Shown here: piece after piece, positions 1-7,515 of the stretch | How the letters are laid out: each line of letters opens with the position of its first letter | How positions within the stretch are numbered: the first letter of the stretch is position 1 | Source of the DNA: Anaerolineae bacterium | GTDB taxonomy: Bacteria; Chloroflexota; Anaerolineae; DUEN01 | DNA length: 17,567 nt | Direction of reading: 5' to 3' | Assembly: GCA_021159845.1 (NCBI GenBank) | Contig: JAGHDS010000391.1 | Location: 1-17,567 of the forward strand | Translations under genes and position numbers: made by a program | Notes under the pieces: generated by a model | Databases searched by the model: none | Seen by the model: only the letters and a program-made list of their open reading frames with translations | Told to the model about the DNA's origin: nothing

Positions 1-6
1 ACTCAT
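1..6 (-). CDS. First bases of the next gene in the che operon (runs off window)
   Basis: On the minus strand an ATG at positions 6-4 overlaps the TGA stop (5-3) of the cheY-like gene as ATGA, the usual sign of translational coupling. A strong ribosome binding site (AAGGAAGG) lies five bases before this ATG. Only two codons (Met-Ser) are inside the window, so the product cannot be named. By context it would be the ninth gene of the chemosensory operon. It could also be a chance ATG at the stop codon, but the well-placed ribosome binding site argues against that. Confidence 0.45.
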
Positions 7-368
7 GTCATCCTTCCTTGTAGGACCTTCGTGACGATTTGCTTGACCGCGTCGGCCTGAAACGGCTTGTGGATAACGGCAGCCGCGCCCAGTTCTCGAG
101 CGCGTTGTTGTGTGCGGTCTTGGATATCGGCTGTTCCGATGATCACCAGCGCATCGGGGTCTATCCGCCGGATTTGCTTCAATACCTCCAGCCCATGCAT
201 TCGCGGCATGGTCAGGTCTAGAATCACGAGGTCCGGTTTTTCCACATAGTATTGCTCGATAGCTTGTACTCCATCCGATGCTTCTGATAACGTATGTCCC
301 TCCTGCAGGATGCGTTTGAGGGTGTTTCTGGCCAGTCTGGAGTCGTCTACTAGCAGTATCTTTGCCAT
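3..368 (-). CDS. CheY-like single-domain response regulator (distal copy)
   Basis: A 121-residue stand-alone receiver domain that would accept phosphate from CheA and carry the signal to an unknown target. All receiver landmarks are present: acidic pair D8-D9, phospho-acceptor D51 in LVILDLTMP, T79 in the GTAD switch segment and K101 in the HKPF motif. No output or DNA-binding domain follows. The ATG start is preceded by AAGGGGA at good spacing. It lies 14 nt after cheB, and its stop overlaps the next start at the window edge, so it is co-transcribed with the che genes. It is one of two receivers in the operon and may be either the output regulator or a phosphate sink. No CheZ, CheC or CheX phosphatase is visible. 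Gene symbol left open because the two copies cannot be told apart by role. Confidence 0.93.
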   Translation of the reverse strand: MAKILLVDDSRLARNTLKRILQEGHTLSEASDGVQAIEQYYVEKPDLVILDLTMPRMHGLEVLKQIRRIDPDALVIIGTADIQDRTQQRARELGAAAVIHKPFQADAVKQIVTKVLQGRMT

Positions 369-382
369 TATGTTCCCCTTCT

Positions 383-1435
383 CTACTGTTCCAAGACCAG
401 TTCCAGGATAGCCTGCGGTAGAGCCTGTAGTGGGATGACCCGGTCAGCCAGGCCCGCTTCGATCACCGAGCGCGGCATCCCAAACACTGTGCAGGATGAC
501 TCATCCTCCGCCAGGATATATCCTCCTTGTGCTTTGATCCAGGCGGCTCCTTCTGTCCCATCTCGCCCCATTCCGGTCATTACTACGCCCAGCACTCGGG
601 ATCCGTAGGCCTTCGCCGCTGACTGGAATAGCACATCTACGGATGGCCGGTGTGGTGTGTCCAACGGGTACATATCCAGATGGGCGGTCACCCGTCCTGT
701 GTTTTGACGGATGAGGAGCAGGTGACGCCCTGCTGGCGCCAGCAACACGCGTCCGGGGCGCATCTCGTCCCCTTCCTTTGCCTCGATCACCTCTAGGGCA
801 CTGAGTTGGCTGAGTCGTTGGGCATATGGGTTAGTATACCCGATGGGCATATGTAAGACAATTGCGATGGGGACAGGGAAGTCGCCCGGCAGGCTTGGGA
901 TCAAATAACGCAACGCTTGAGGTCCTCCGGTGGATACTCCTATGACGACGGCGTCGATGGCCTTTATCGTTGGGGAGAATCCAAGGGTTATAGGGGTAGG
1001 GGCGATCTCAACCAGATGAGATAACTTCTGAGGGGAGATGGTGGCTGCCGCTTTCACCTTGGCGATCAGCTCATCCGCGATCTGAAGTACCTGCTCCGAG
1101 GCCAGGGCCGTGGGCTTCTGCACGAACTCCACAGCCCCTTCTTCCAGAGCAGCCATCGCCAGTTCGCCATCCTCGCTGGCGATGCTCACCACTACTACAG
1201 GGATCCTCTTTCGGGACATCTGTTCCCGTAGGAATCCCACACCGTCCAGGCGCGGCATGATCAAATCGAGCGTTATGACGTCGGGTTTCAGCTCTTGTAC
1301 CTTCTCCAGGGCGTCTAAGCCATCACGAGCTGTCCCCACCACTTCAATGTGGGGATCCCGTCGTAACATCTGCGTTACGACTTTACGGATGTAGGCGGAA
1401 TCGTCCACGACCAGCACGCGAATTGGCGTTCTCAT
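383..1435 (-). CDS. cheB: CheB: receiver-controlled protein-glutamate methylesterase/glutaminase
   Basis: Removes methyl groups from (and deamidates) glutamates of the chemoreceptor in adaptation, activated when CheA phosphorylates its receiver. The 350-residue protein has an N-terminal receiver (D11-D12, phospho-acceptor D57 in TLDLIMP, K107 in QKP), a linker at about 125-160 and a C-terminal methylesterase domain. The Ser-His-Asp triad is visible as S168 in GVSTGGP, H195 in VLHMP and D292 in MTGMGRDG. I chose ATG at 1435 because it overlaps the cheR stop as ATGA and has GAGG five bases upstream; a GTG at 1441 would add two residues. It is coupled to cheR and followed 14 nt later by a cheY-like gene. 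Length and domain order are normal for the family. Confidence 0.96.
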   Translation of the reverse strand: MRTPIRVLVVDDSAYIRKVVTQMLRRDPHIEVVGTARDGLDALEKVQELKPDVITLDLIMPRLDGVGFLREQMSRKRIPVVVVSIASEDGELAMAALEEGAVEFVQKPTALASEQVLQIADELIAKVKAAATISPQKLSHLVEIAPTPITLGFSPTIKAIDAVVIGVSTGGPQALRYLIPSLPGDFPVPIAIVLHMPIGYTNPYAQRLSQLSALEVIEAKEGDEMRPGRVLLAPAGRHLLLIRQNTGRVTAHLDMYPLDTPHRPSVDVLFQSAAKAYGSRVLGVVMTGMGRDGTEGAAWIKAQGGYILAEDESSCTVFGMPRSVIEAGLADRVIPLQALPQAILELVLEQ

Positions 1436-2283
1436 AGGCACCTCTTGTGATAGAAGAAAGCTCCTGCGATTTCAACGAGTTCGAAAGGCACGTCCAACGT
1501 GAGCAGGGATTCAGCCACTCCCAGGCACAGGTATCCATCGGATCGTAGGCTGTGGTGAAAGGCCAATGCCACACGGCGCACGTTATCGCGAGAGAAGTAG
1601 ATGAAGACATTTCGGCAAAAGATCAAATGAAATCCTCTCATGCGAGACATAGCGCTCTCGTCCATGAGGTTTAGATATGCGAAATGCACTCGCGAGCGCA
1701 CTTCGTCTCGCAGTCGCCACCCGTTATCCTCGGGCTGAAAGTACCGTTCGCGCAGAGGATGTGGCAGCGCCCGGAAGGATCGTCCTCGATAGAGAGCTTC
1801 ACGTGCTTCCTGTAGCGCTTTACGGTTTGTATCGGTGCCAAGTATCTCGATGGGGCCGTTTCGATAAGCACCAGCCTCCAGTAAGGCGATGGCCAGGCTA
1901 TACGGTTCCTCCCCAGTGGCGCACCCGGCACTCCAGATGTGTATCATCTCGCTGGGATGTGCTTGTTGCCATGATGGAATTAGGTGGTTAGCGGCAGCCA
2001 TGATGGCTTCTTTCTCTCGCCAAAAGTATGTCTCTCCAACCGTTAAAACCTCCTCGACGCGATGCCACTCTTCCTGGCTGTCCTTGTTGTATTTCAAGAG
2101 ATAGTAGTAATCCAGGAATGATTCGATGCCTCGCTCGGCCATCAAAGGCGCCAATCGCTCGACCAGCATGGCGCGCTTACCATCTTCGTAGCAGATGCCA
2201 AGGCGCTCGCTGATCAGGCGGCGCAGAAGGGTGAATGTCCGGTCGTCTAACGTAGCCACGTGTGTGCTATCTGGAAACCCCAT
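1432..2283 (-). CDS. cheR: CheR: SAM-dependent chemoreceptor methyltransferase
   Basis: Methylates receptor glutamates using S-adenosylmethionine, the counterpart of CheB in adaptation. The 283-residue protein has the all-helical N-terminal domain (about 12-75) and a Rossmann-type methyltransferase domain. Family motifs are TVGETYFWRE (81-90; the classical enteric form starts TTN), the SAM-binding IWSAGCATGEEPYSLA (116-131), GTD at 149-151 for ribose contact, and FCRNVFIYF (222-230). There is no C-terminal TPR or NWETF-tether-binding extension, which fits a receptor that ends without a methyltransferase-tethering pentapeptide. It begins 5 nt after the HEAT-repeat gene with only a poor ribosome binding site, so its translation is probably coupled to that gene. 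It overlaps cheB by 4 nt. Confidence 0.96.
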   Translation of the reverse strand: MGFPDSTHVATLDDRTFTLLRRLISERLGICYEDGKRAMLVERLAPLMAERGIESFLDYYYLLKYNKDSQEEWHRVEEVLTVGETYFWREKEAIMAAANHLIPSWQQAHPSEMIHIWSAGCATGEEPYSLAIALLEAGAYRNGPIEILGTDTNRKALQEAREALYRGRSFRALPHPLRERYFQPEDNGWRLRDEVRSRVHFAYLNLMDESAMSRMRGFHLIFCRNVFIYFSRDNVRRVALAFHHSLRSDGYLCLGVAESLLTLDVPFELVEIAGAFFYHKRCL

Positions 2284-2288
2284 CTTGT

Positions 2289-4568
2289 TTACGTCTGCAT
2301 TGTATTGAGAGTGAGCTGAGCTGCCTGACGCACGGTGGAATCTGGATCATCCTCTGCCATTCGCTGTAGCTGCTCAATGCCAACCCGACTGCCCAGTGAT
2401 CGCAGCGCGAACAACGCTCTTATACGCACGGTAGGATTTGGGTCTCCGAGCGCTATGAGCAGATGTTGAGAAGCGGATGGCGATCGTTGTCGCCGCAGCA
2501 CCTCGATGAGAGCGCAGCGTATCTCGGGCGCCTCTGTACGATGGATTAGCGCTTGTGCGATATCGGGTAAGGTGGCCGGGCCTAACGCTGCCAGATAGGA
2601 GATCGCCTGCTCTCTTAAAGCTGGCTCGTTCAGCGCTTCGATGAGCATCTTGGTTGCCTGTCGCGGTGGGGCGGCCGAGATCGCTTTCAGTGCCACTTCC
2701 CGGGTGCGCGGGTGGTGAAGCAGGTCTCTCAGTAGGCTCCAGGCCGCTGGCGCTGGGATACGCCCCAGAGCGATGATAGCCGCGTTGCGATATCGTTCCT
2801 CCGGGGATTCGATCATTCTCGCCAGGGCGGGGATCGCCTCTGGCTGCTGGCTTAATCCCAGGGCCTGGATGGCTGCCTCCACCACATCGGGTTCGGGATC
2901 GTTGAGCAGCGAGCTCACGCTGTCGATGATTCCTGGCCCACCGCGCCGCCCCAAGGCCAGCGCGGCCGTGAGGCGAACGCGCGGATCCGTGTCTTGCGTG
3001 GCCTGCACTAGCACCGGTATGATCCCCGGCGGGTCCAGCCGATCGAGTGAGCGGCAGGCATGAAGTCGGACCCATGGATCCGGGTCTTGGATTGCAATTG
3101 ATAGCGGCTCGTAAGCGACTTCCGGTGTGACATAGGCCAGCGCATAGGCCGCGGCTGCTCTAATCTCGGCATCAGGGTTTTGCGCCGCCTTTAGCAGGGC
3201 GCTTATGGCACGCTCGTTTTCTAAGAAGGGCAGGCTTTCGATCGCTGCCAGGCGTACTCGTTTGTCCGGGTCATGTAAAGCATCGAGAATGGTATCAAGG
3301 GCGGCTGGGTCACCAAAGTAACCCAGGGAGCGGATCGCCGCTTCTCGCGCCGGAGGGGAGCCCGATTGGTATAGCGTGAGAAGCCGGGACGTGCGCTCGG
3401 GATGACTCAGTGAGTTGATCGCGGCCACCAGCGCTCGGCGTACCAGAGCGGATGGGTGGTCCAGTCGTTGTACCAGGGGGTCGAAGGCGGTACAGTCGCC
3501 GATCTTGGCCAGCGCATTGGCCGCGGCTATGACTATTTCGGGCGTGTCCTCATCCAGCAGGGCGATTAATGCCGGTACGGCGCGTGGGTCACCGATGGCG
3601 CCTAGGGCTGTGGCTGCCGCACGACGTGTCTCTCCATCCGAATTCTGCAGTTGATGGATCAGGTCAGGTACTGCCGCTGCCCCACGCTGTATCAATGCCT
3701 CAACGGCGATGGAGCGCGTGGCGGGCTGTCTCAGCAAGGACAGGAGCACGGGCTGGATGTCTGGATCTGGGATCCAACTCAGTACGCGGGCGAGCAGTTC
3801 TAAGCTGGATTCACCTGCATCTTGCAGACTGTTGATGAGGCGGTCTCGCCCCTTCGGTGTGATGTGCTGTGCGACGAGGTGAGCGACGACTGCTCCCTCT
3901 CCCAGTTCTGATTCGTAAGACTCATAAAGGGTGATTAAGGCGCGTATGGCGGGTTCTATTTGCCCCCGGTCGCTGTTCAGCCAGCTTACCAGGGGCTTGA
4001 CGATGCTGATGTCTCGCATGTGCCCCAGGGCCTCTGCTGCTGGAGGTGCCAGCCATTCATCGTCAAGACATGCCTCTAGGGTGGGAATGACCCTCGGGTC
4101 GCCGATCTGCCCCAATGCGACTACGGCGGCGAAGGCTAGGAAGGGATCCCTGCTGCGGACGATGGTGGATAGCGGCTCTACAGCCTGTATGGCCTGGAGT
4201 TCTCCTAACGCCTCGATCGCCGCGTAACGAACATTGGTGTCTGGATCGTCCAACGCTGCGATCAGTAGTGGAATGCTCTTGGCGCTGCTTAAAGCACCCA
4301 ATACCTGGATCGCGTACATGCGAGTATTCGCGTTTTCGTCTTGTAGCAACGTGGCCAGGTCATTTACGATGTCGATTTGGCTGCGGGCCAGCGCTTCCAA
4401 GGCGGCGTTGAGTGCTGCCAGGTTATGCTGGTCTCGCCGCACCATATCGATTAGCGCTTGAGCGACATCGCGATGAGGCACTTCCGCCAGCGCTTCTACA
4501 GCCCGGCGGCGTACACGCCAGTCTGGGGCGTATAACATCCTCAATAGGGTGGGTACATCAGAAGGCAT
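2289..4568 (-). CDS. Large HEAT-repeat (PBS-lyase-type) protein inside the che operon
   Basis: A 759-residue protein made almost wholly of HEAT repeats of about 31 residues, roughly 23-24 of them, many with the signature DPDxxVRxAAIEALGxLGDxxAIPxL (for example near residues 105-135, 335-365, 520-550 and 720-750). No signal peptide, membrane span, catalytic motif or separate domain is evident, so the fold should be one continuous superhelical solenoid acting as a protein-binding scaffold. Resemblance to phycobilin-lyase E/F subunits is a property of the repeat, not evidence of lyase function. ATG is preceded by GAGG at seven bases. It sits between the receptor gene and cheR, 5 nt from cheR, so co-expression with the adaptation enzymes is likely. 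From memory and unverified, the Myxococcus xanthus Che7 cluster also encodes a HEAT-repeat partner of a soluble receptor. Its function here is unknown. Confidence 0.92.
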   Translation of the reverse strand: MPSDVPTLLRMLYAPDWRVRRRAVEALAEVPHRDVAQALIDMVRRDQHNLAALNAALEALARSQIDIVNDLATLLQDENANTRMYAIQVLGALSSAKSIPLLIAALDDPDTNVRYAAIEALGELQAIQAVEPLSTIVRSRDPFLAFAAVVALGQIGDPRVIPTLEACLDDEWLAPPAAEALGHMRDISIVKPLVSWLNSDRGQIEPAIRALITLYESYESELGEGAVVAHLVAQHITPKGRDRLINSLQDAGESSLELLARVLSWIPDPDIQPVLLSLLRQPATRSIAVEALIQRGAAAVPDLIHQLQNSDGETRRAAATALGAIGDPRAVPALIALLDEDTPEIVIAAANALAKIGDCTAFDPLVQRLDHPSALVRRALVAAINSLSHPERTSRLLTLYQSGSPPAREAAIRSLGYFGDPAALDTILDALHDPDKRVRLAAIESLPFLENERAISALLKAAQNPDAEIRAAAAYALAYVTPEVAYEPLSIAIQDPDPWVRLHACRSLDRLDPPGIIPVLVQATQDTDPRVRLTAALALGRRGGPGIIDSVSSLLNDPEPDVVEAAIQALGLSQQPEAIPALARMIESPEERYRNAAIIALGRIPAPAAWSLLRDLLHHPRTREVALKAISAAPPRQATKMLIEALNEPALREQAISYLAALGPATLPDIAQALIHRTEAPEIRCALIEVLRRQRSPSASQHLLIALGDPNPTVRIRALFALRSLGSRVGIEQLQRMAEDDPDSTVRQAAQLTLNTMQT

Positions 4569-4713
4569 GGCGTAACCTCACGCTGGCAGGCGTTTTTCCC
4601 TTATCTCTCCCGATATTGTCCGGTCCTGACTTGAAAACGCGACGAAGGATGCGAGGATGTCAGGAACGTTCCAGGTCTCCTAAGATTCGTGGGACGCAAT
4701 CGTCGCTCTGAGA

Positions 4714-6762
4714 TCACCCTTCTAGGAGACGATGCAGTTCGTCGATCTGTTCGGTAAGGTGCTGGGTTTGCTGAAGCAGGTTAGATAGTTCAGAAATATG
4801 CTGCTCGGCATGGTGGCGCATCTGTGTCAGTGTGTGCAATGCGTCCTCTGTAGTTATGGCGCGCTGGTGACTGGTTCGGCTCATGAGTTCGATCTGTTGG
4901 CTGATGTCGCGAGCCGCGGCTAGCATATCCTCCCCGGCCTTGGTTTGCTCCCGGATCGCACGGGCAATTTGGTCGGATTGACGCCGAATATCTTCCGTGG
5001 CCTGAGCGATCTCCGAGATGCCACTTGCTTGCTCTTGCATAGCTCGGCTGGCTTGCGCCATCATCTGAGCGACACGTTGCGATTCTTGCGTTACCTGGTT
5101 CGATGCGATCGTGATCTCCTGGATCTGTTGATGGATGGTCTGTGATGCCTTTCGCATGGAGGCCACCGAGTTTACGATTTGCTCGGCGCCCTTTTCCTGT
5201 GCGTTTGCGGTGCTCATAAGCTGGGTTGCTGATGCGGCGACTTGCCTTGTTGCCTGCACGATGTCTCGGACCCCACGTGCTTGTTCTTTCATCGCCTGAG
5301 AGACCTGGGAAGCCATCTTGTTCAAGTTGAGCATGGACTTCGTTACTCCCTGGACGGCGTGACTTTGCTCGTTGGTCGCCTTTGATATCTGGCGTGCTTG
5401 GACGGCTGTCACGCGCACAGCTTCGGTCGCGTGTTGGCTGGCGGCGAGTTGTTCCTCTGTGGCTTTAGAAACCTGTCTCATGTAATTTGCTGCCTCTTGA
5501 ACCCCCGCGAGGATGTGCTCCAGATTGCTTTTGGCCTCCGCTGCCAGTTGCGCCCCTTCATCGGCGGTGCGCTGGTATTCCCGATTATTGGACACAACCT
5601 CCTGCGTTGCTGCCTGGAGGCCGTGTACCAGCCGGGTGGCTTCCTCCGTGGCGCGCGCCACCCGGTCCGCCAGATCTCTTATCTCCTCCGCCACGACGGC
5701 GAATCCCCGCCCAGCTTCTCCGGCGCGCGCCGCCTCAATGGAGGCATTCAGCGAGAGCAGATTCGTCCGCTCGGCGATGAGGCTAATCGTATCGACCAGG
5801 GATCCGATTGCCTGGGCCTGGTTGCCCATCTCTTGTACGGAGCCGGCGGAGGTGGTTAACGCCTCTCGCAGATGGACCATAGCATCTAATGAGCGTTGGA
5901 TGACGGTCGCACTGTTGTTGGCCCTCTCCGTTGCTCGCTGTGTAGTCTCGTCGGCGCGATGAGCGAGATCACCAACGGAGCGAAGGGAACGATCGAGTTG
6001 CTGAACTGCTGTAGTTGCTTGATCTGCAGCGTCCGCGATGTGTTGTGCGTTCTCCGCAACCGCTTCAACTGAAGTGGCGATTTCCTCCATTGCTGTCGAG
6101 ACGTCTTCGATCTCTTTGGCCATATCTTCAGTCATGGAGGTCACTTCCTCAATGGAGGCGGCCATCTGGTTCGTCGCGGAGGATGCTTGCTCAGCCGATG
6201 TGGCTAGGCTATCCGCGTGAGTGGCCACGTCCCGGGTTGAGGTGGCGATCTGATCAATAGCACTACTTGTCTTCTCCACGGACTGGGTGAAGGCGGCCAC
6301 GTCTTCTGAGATGCTCCGGATCGAAGCAGATACCTGGTTGATCGCCGTAGTCGTTTCTTCGGTGGATGTGGCTACATCTTCCACCAACCTGGTCACGTTC
6401 CGGCTCGACTCCTGGATCTCTTCCACCGCCGCGGCCGTCTCGGTGACGGCGGACGCCAGTTCGGTAGTGCTGTTGGAGACCTGTTCAATTGAGGCTGAGT
6501 TCTCGTTGAGCCCGGAGAGCATTTGTTCTGAGGAGACAGCGACTTCCTCTGCCTGTGCTCCCATCTCCTTCATGGAACTGGCGACCTTTTCCAACCGGCC
6601 GTAGACCTCTTCCAGGGTCTGCATCTGATTTTGCGCATCCTCTGCCATGCGTTGGATAAGCCGCTCCAGGTCTGTGGTAGCTCGAGTTGCCGTCTCCGCG
6701 ACCTGACGTACCCGTGGCCTGATGACAGTCCAAGAGCCGTCGAGTAATCTCTGTAGGAACAT
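4714..6762 (-). CDS. Soluble, sensorless methyl-accepting chemotaxis protein with long 28-residue-periodic coiled coil
   Basis: A 682-residue receptor-like protein that should form a dimeric four-helix bundle and engage CheA and CheW through its hairpin tip. The tip, with ERTNLLSLNASIEAARAGE (331-349) and GRGFAVVAEEIRDLA (351-365), is canonical and lies at the middle of the protein. Both flanking arms are low-complexity Ala/Ser/Thr/Glu/Gln helices of over 300 residues. I see no membrane segment, HAMP, PAS, GAF or Cache domain, so it is cytoplasmic. The C-arm repeats every 28 residues at 432, 460, 488, 516, 544, 572, 600 and 628. The N-arm shows the same step at 113, 141, 169, 197 and 225. Adjacent Glu/Gln pairs give many possible methylation sites. 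The start at 6762 follows GGGAGG by eight bases; an in-frame ATG at 6789 lacks a binding site. FrzCD-like soluble receptors are the closest familiar analogy. Confidence 0.95.
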   Translation of the reverse strand: MFLQRLLDGSWTVIRPRVRQVAETATRATTDLERLIQRMAEDAQNQMQTLEEVYGRLEKVASSMKEMGAQAEEVAVSSEQMLSGLNENSASIEQVSNSTTELASAVTETAAAVEEIQESSRNVTRLVEDVATSTEETTTAINQVSASIRSISEDVAAFTQSVEKTSSAIDQIATSTRDVATHADSLATSAEQASSATNQMAASIEEVTSMTEDMAKEIEDVSTAMEEIATSVEAVAENAQHIADAADQATTAVQQLDRSLRSVGDLAHRADETTQRATERANNSATVIQRSLDAMVHLREALTTSAGSVQEMGNQAQAIGSLVDTISLIAERTNLLSLNASIEAARAGEAGRGFAVVAEEIRDLADRVARATEEATRLVHGLQAATQEVVSNNREYQRTADEGAQLAAEAKSNLEHILAGVQEAANYMRQVSKATEEQLAASQHATEAVRVTAVQARQISKATNEQSHAVQGVTKSMLNLNKMASQVSQAMKEQARGVRDIVQATRQVAASATQLMSTANAQEKGAEQIVNSVASMRKASQTIHQQIQEITIASNQVTQESQRVAQMMAQASRAMQEQASGISEIAQATEDIRRQSDQIARAIREQTKAGEDMLAAARDISQQIELMSRTSHQRAITTEDALHTLTQMRHHAEQHISELSNLLQQTQHLTEQIDELHRLLEG

Positions 6763-6895
6763 GCGCTCTTCGCCTCCCTTCGTTTGCATTCACTGATGTC
6801 AGGTTCTGCTTGAGCCCTGGCTGTATCAAGGATGAAGGATGTCGGTTCCTCAGGTAAGTGCTTGGGACGCCTGGAAGGCCTTTCCCTTCGGATGG

Positions 6896-7432
6896 TTATC
6901 CATTGGTAGTGGTGCCTTCGATCATCGGTGACCATGATGAGGCCGCGAATTCGGTGTCCATGTCAGTCGGTAGGAGTTTAGGTAGGTCCAAAAGCAAGAT
7001 CAGCCGGTCCTCATCGGCCAGTACACCTTCCAGGTATTCTCCGCCCACTCCTTCCGTGACCTGGGGAGGAGGCTGGAATCGCTCGACGGGAAGATAAACG
7101 AACTCGCGCGCGCTGTCCACCGTCATGGCCACCAGGCGGCCGTCCACATCGGCGATGATTAGCCGGGAGCGTGGGGTATATGGCACTTGAGGATAGCCAA
7201 AACGCTGACGCAGATTGATGACCGGGATGACCTGGCCACGTGAGTAGGCAACTCCCTCTACATAAGGTGGCGCGTTGGGAACTCGAGTGACCTGCTCCAC
7301 CATCTCCAGCCATCGCACTTGGTGAGCGCGTATGGCGTATGTCGTGTCGGCGATCTGGAATAGCACGAAAGGTTCCCGTTTTGACTTTTGGGCTGTCGTG
7401 ATCACGTCTTCCTTCCGACCGTTTGCGTTCAT
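6896..7432 (-). CDS. cheW: CheW coupling protein
   Basis: Links the kinase CheA to the tip of the chemoreceptor in the signalling array. The 178-residue protein has a single CheW domain at about 20-155, with FVLFQIADTTYAIRAHQVRWLEM at the start, the diagnostic YVEGVAYSRGQVIPVINLRQRFG segment and RLIIADVDGRLVAMTVDSARE in the second half. The final 20 residues look like an unstructured tail. ATG follows AGGAAGG at six bases. It lies between cheA (83 nt upstream) and the receptor gene, so the kinase, coupler and receptor are adjacent as expected for one complex. It is the only CheW in the window, although CheA also carries a CheW-like P5 domain. Confidence 0.94.
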   Translation of the reverse strand: MNANGRKEDVITTAQKSKREPFVLFQIADTTYAIRAHQVRWLEMVEQVTRVPNAPPYVEGVAYSRGQVIPVINLRQRFGYPQVPYTPRSRLIIADVDGRLVAMTVDSAREFVYLPVERFQPPPQVTEGVGGEYLEGVLADEDRLILLLDLPKLLPTDMDTEFAASSWSPMIEGTTTNG

Positions 7433-7515
7433 CTTCGGCCTTCCTCGTTATCCGTGTTGGAGAGGTCGTGTCATGGCTTTGTTACGCACCCCGTCCTATG
7501 CAGGAGGCGTTGCGG

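Noticed and set aside
2289..4568. Annotation of the HEAT protein as a phycobilisome bilin lyase
   Set aside because: The similarity is limited to the generic HEAT/PBS-lyase repeat; the length, repeat number and che context do not fit a bilin lyase subunit.
4569..4713. A possible internal promoter in front of the HEAT gene (GGAACGTTCC palindrome, AATATC-like -10)
   Set aside because: No -35/-10 pair with acceptable spacing could be found; the gap is compatible with simple read-through from the receptor gene.
5398..5962. Long plus-strand open frames across the receptor and other che genes
   Set aside because: They lie antisense to clearly conserved genes and have biased, family-less composition produced by the GC-rich third positions of the true frame.
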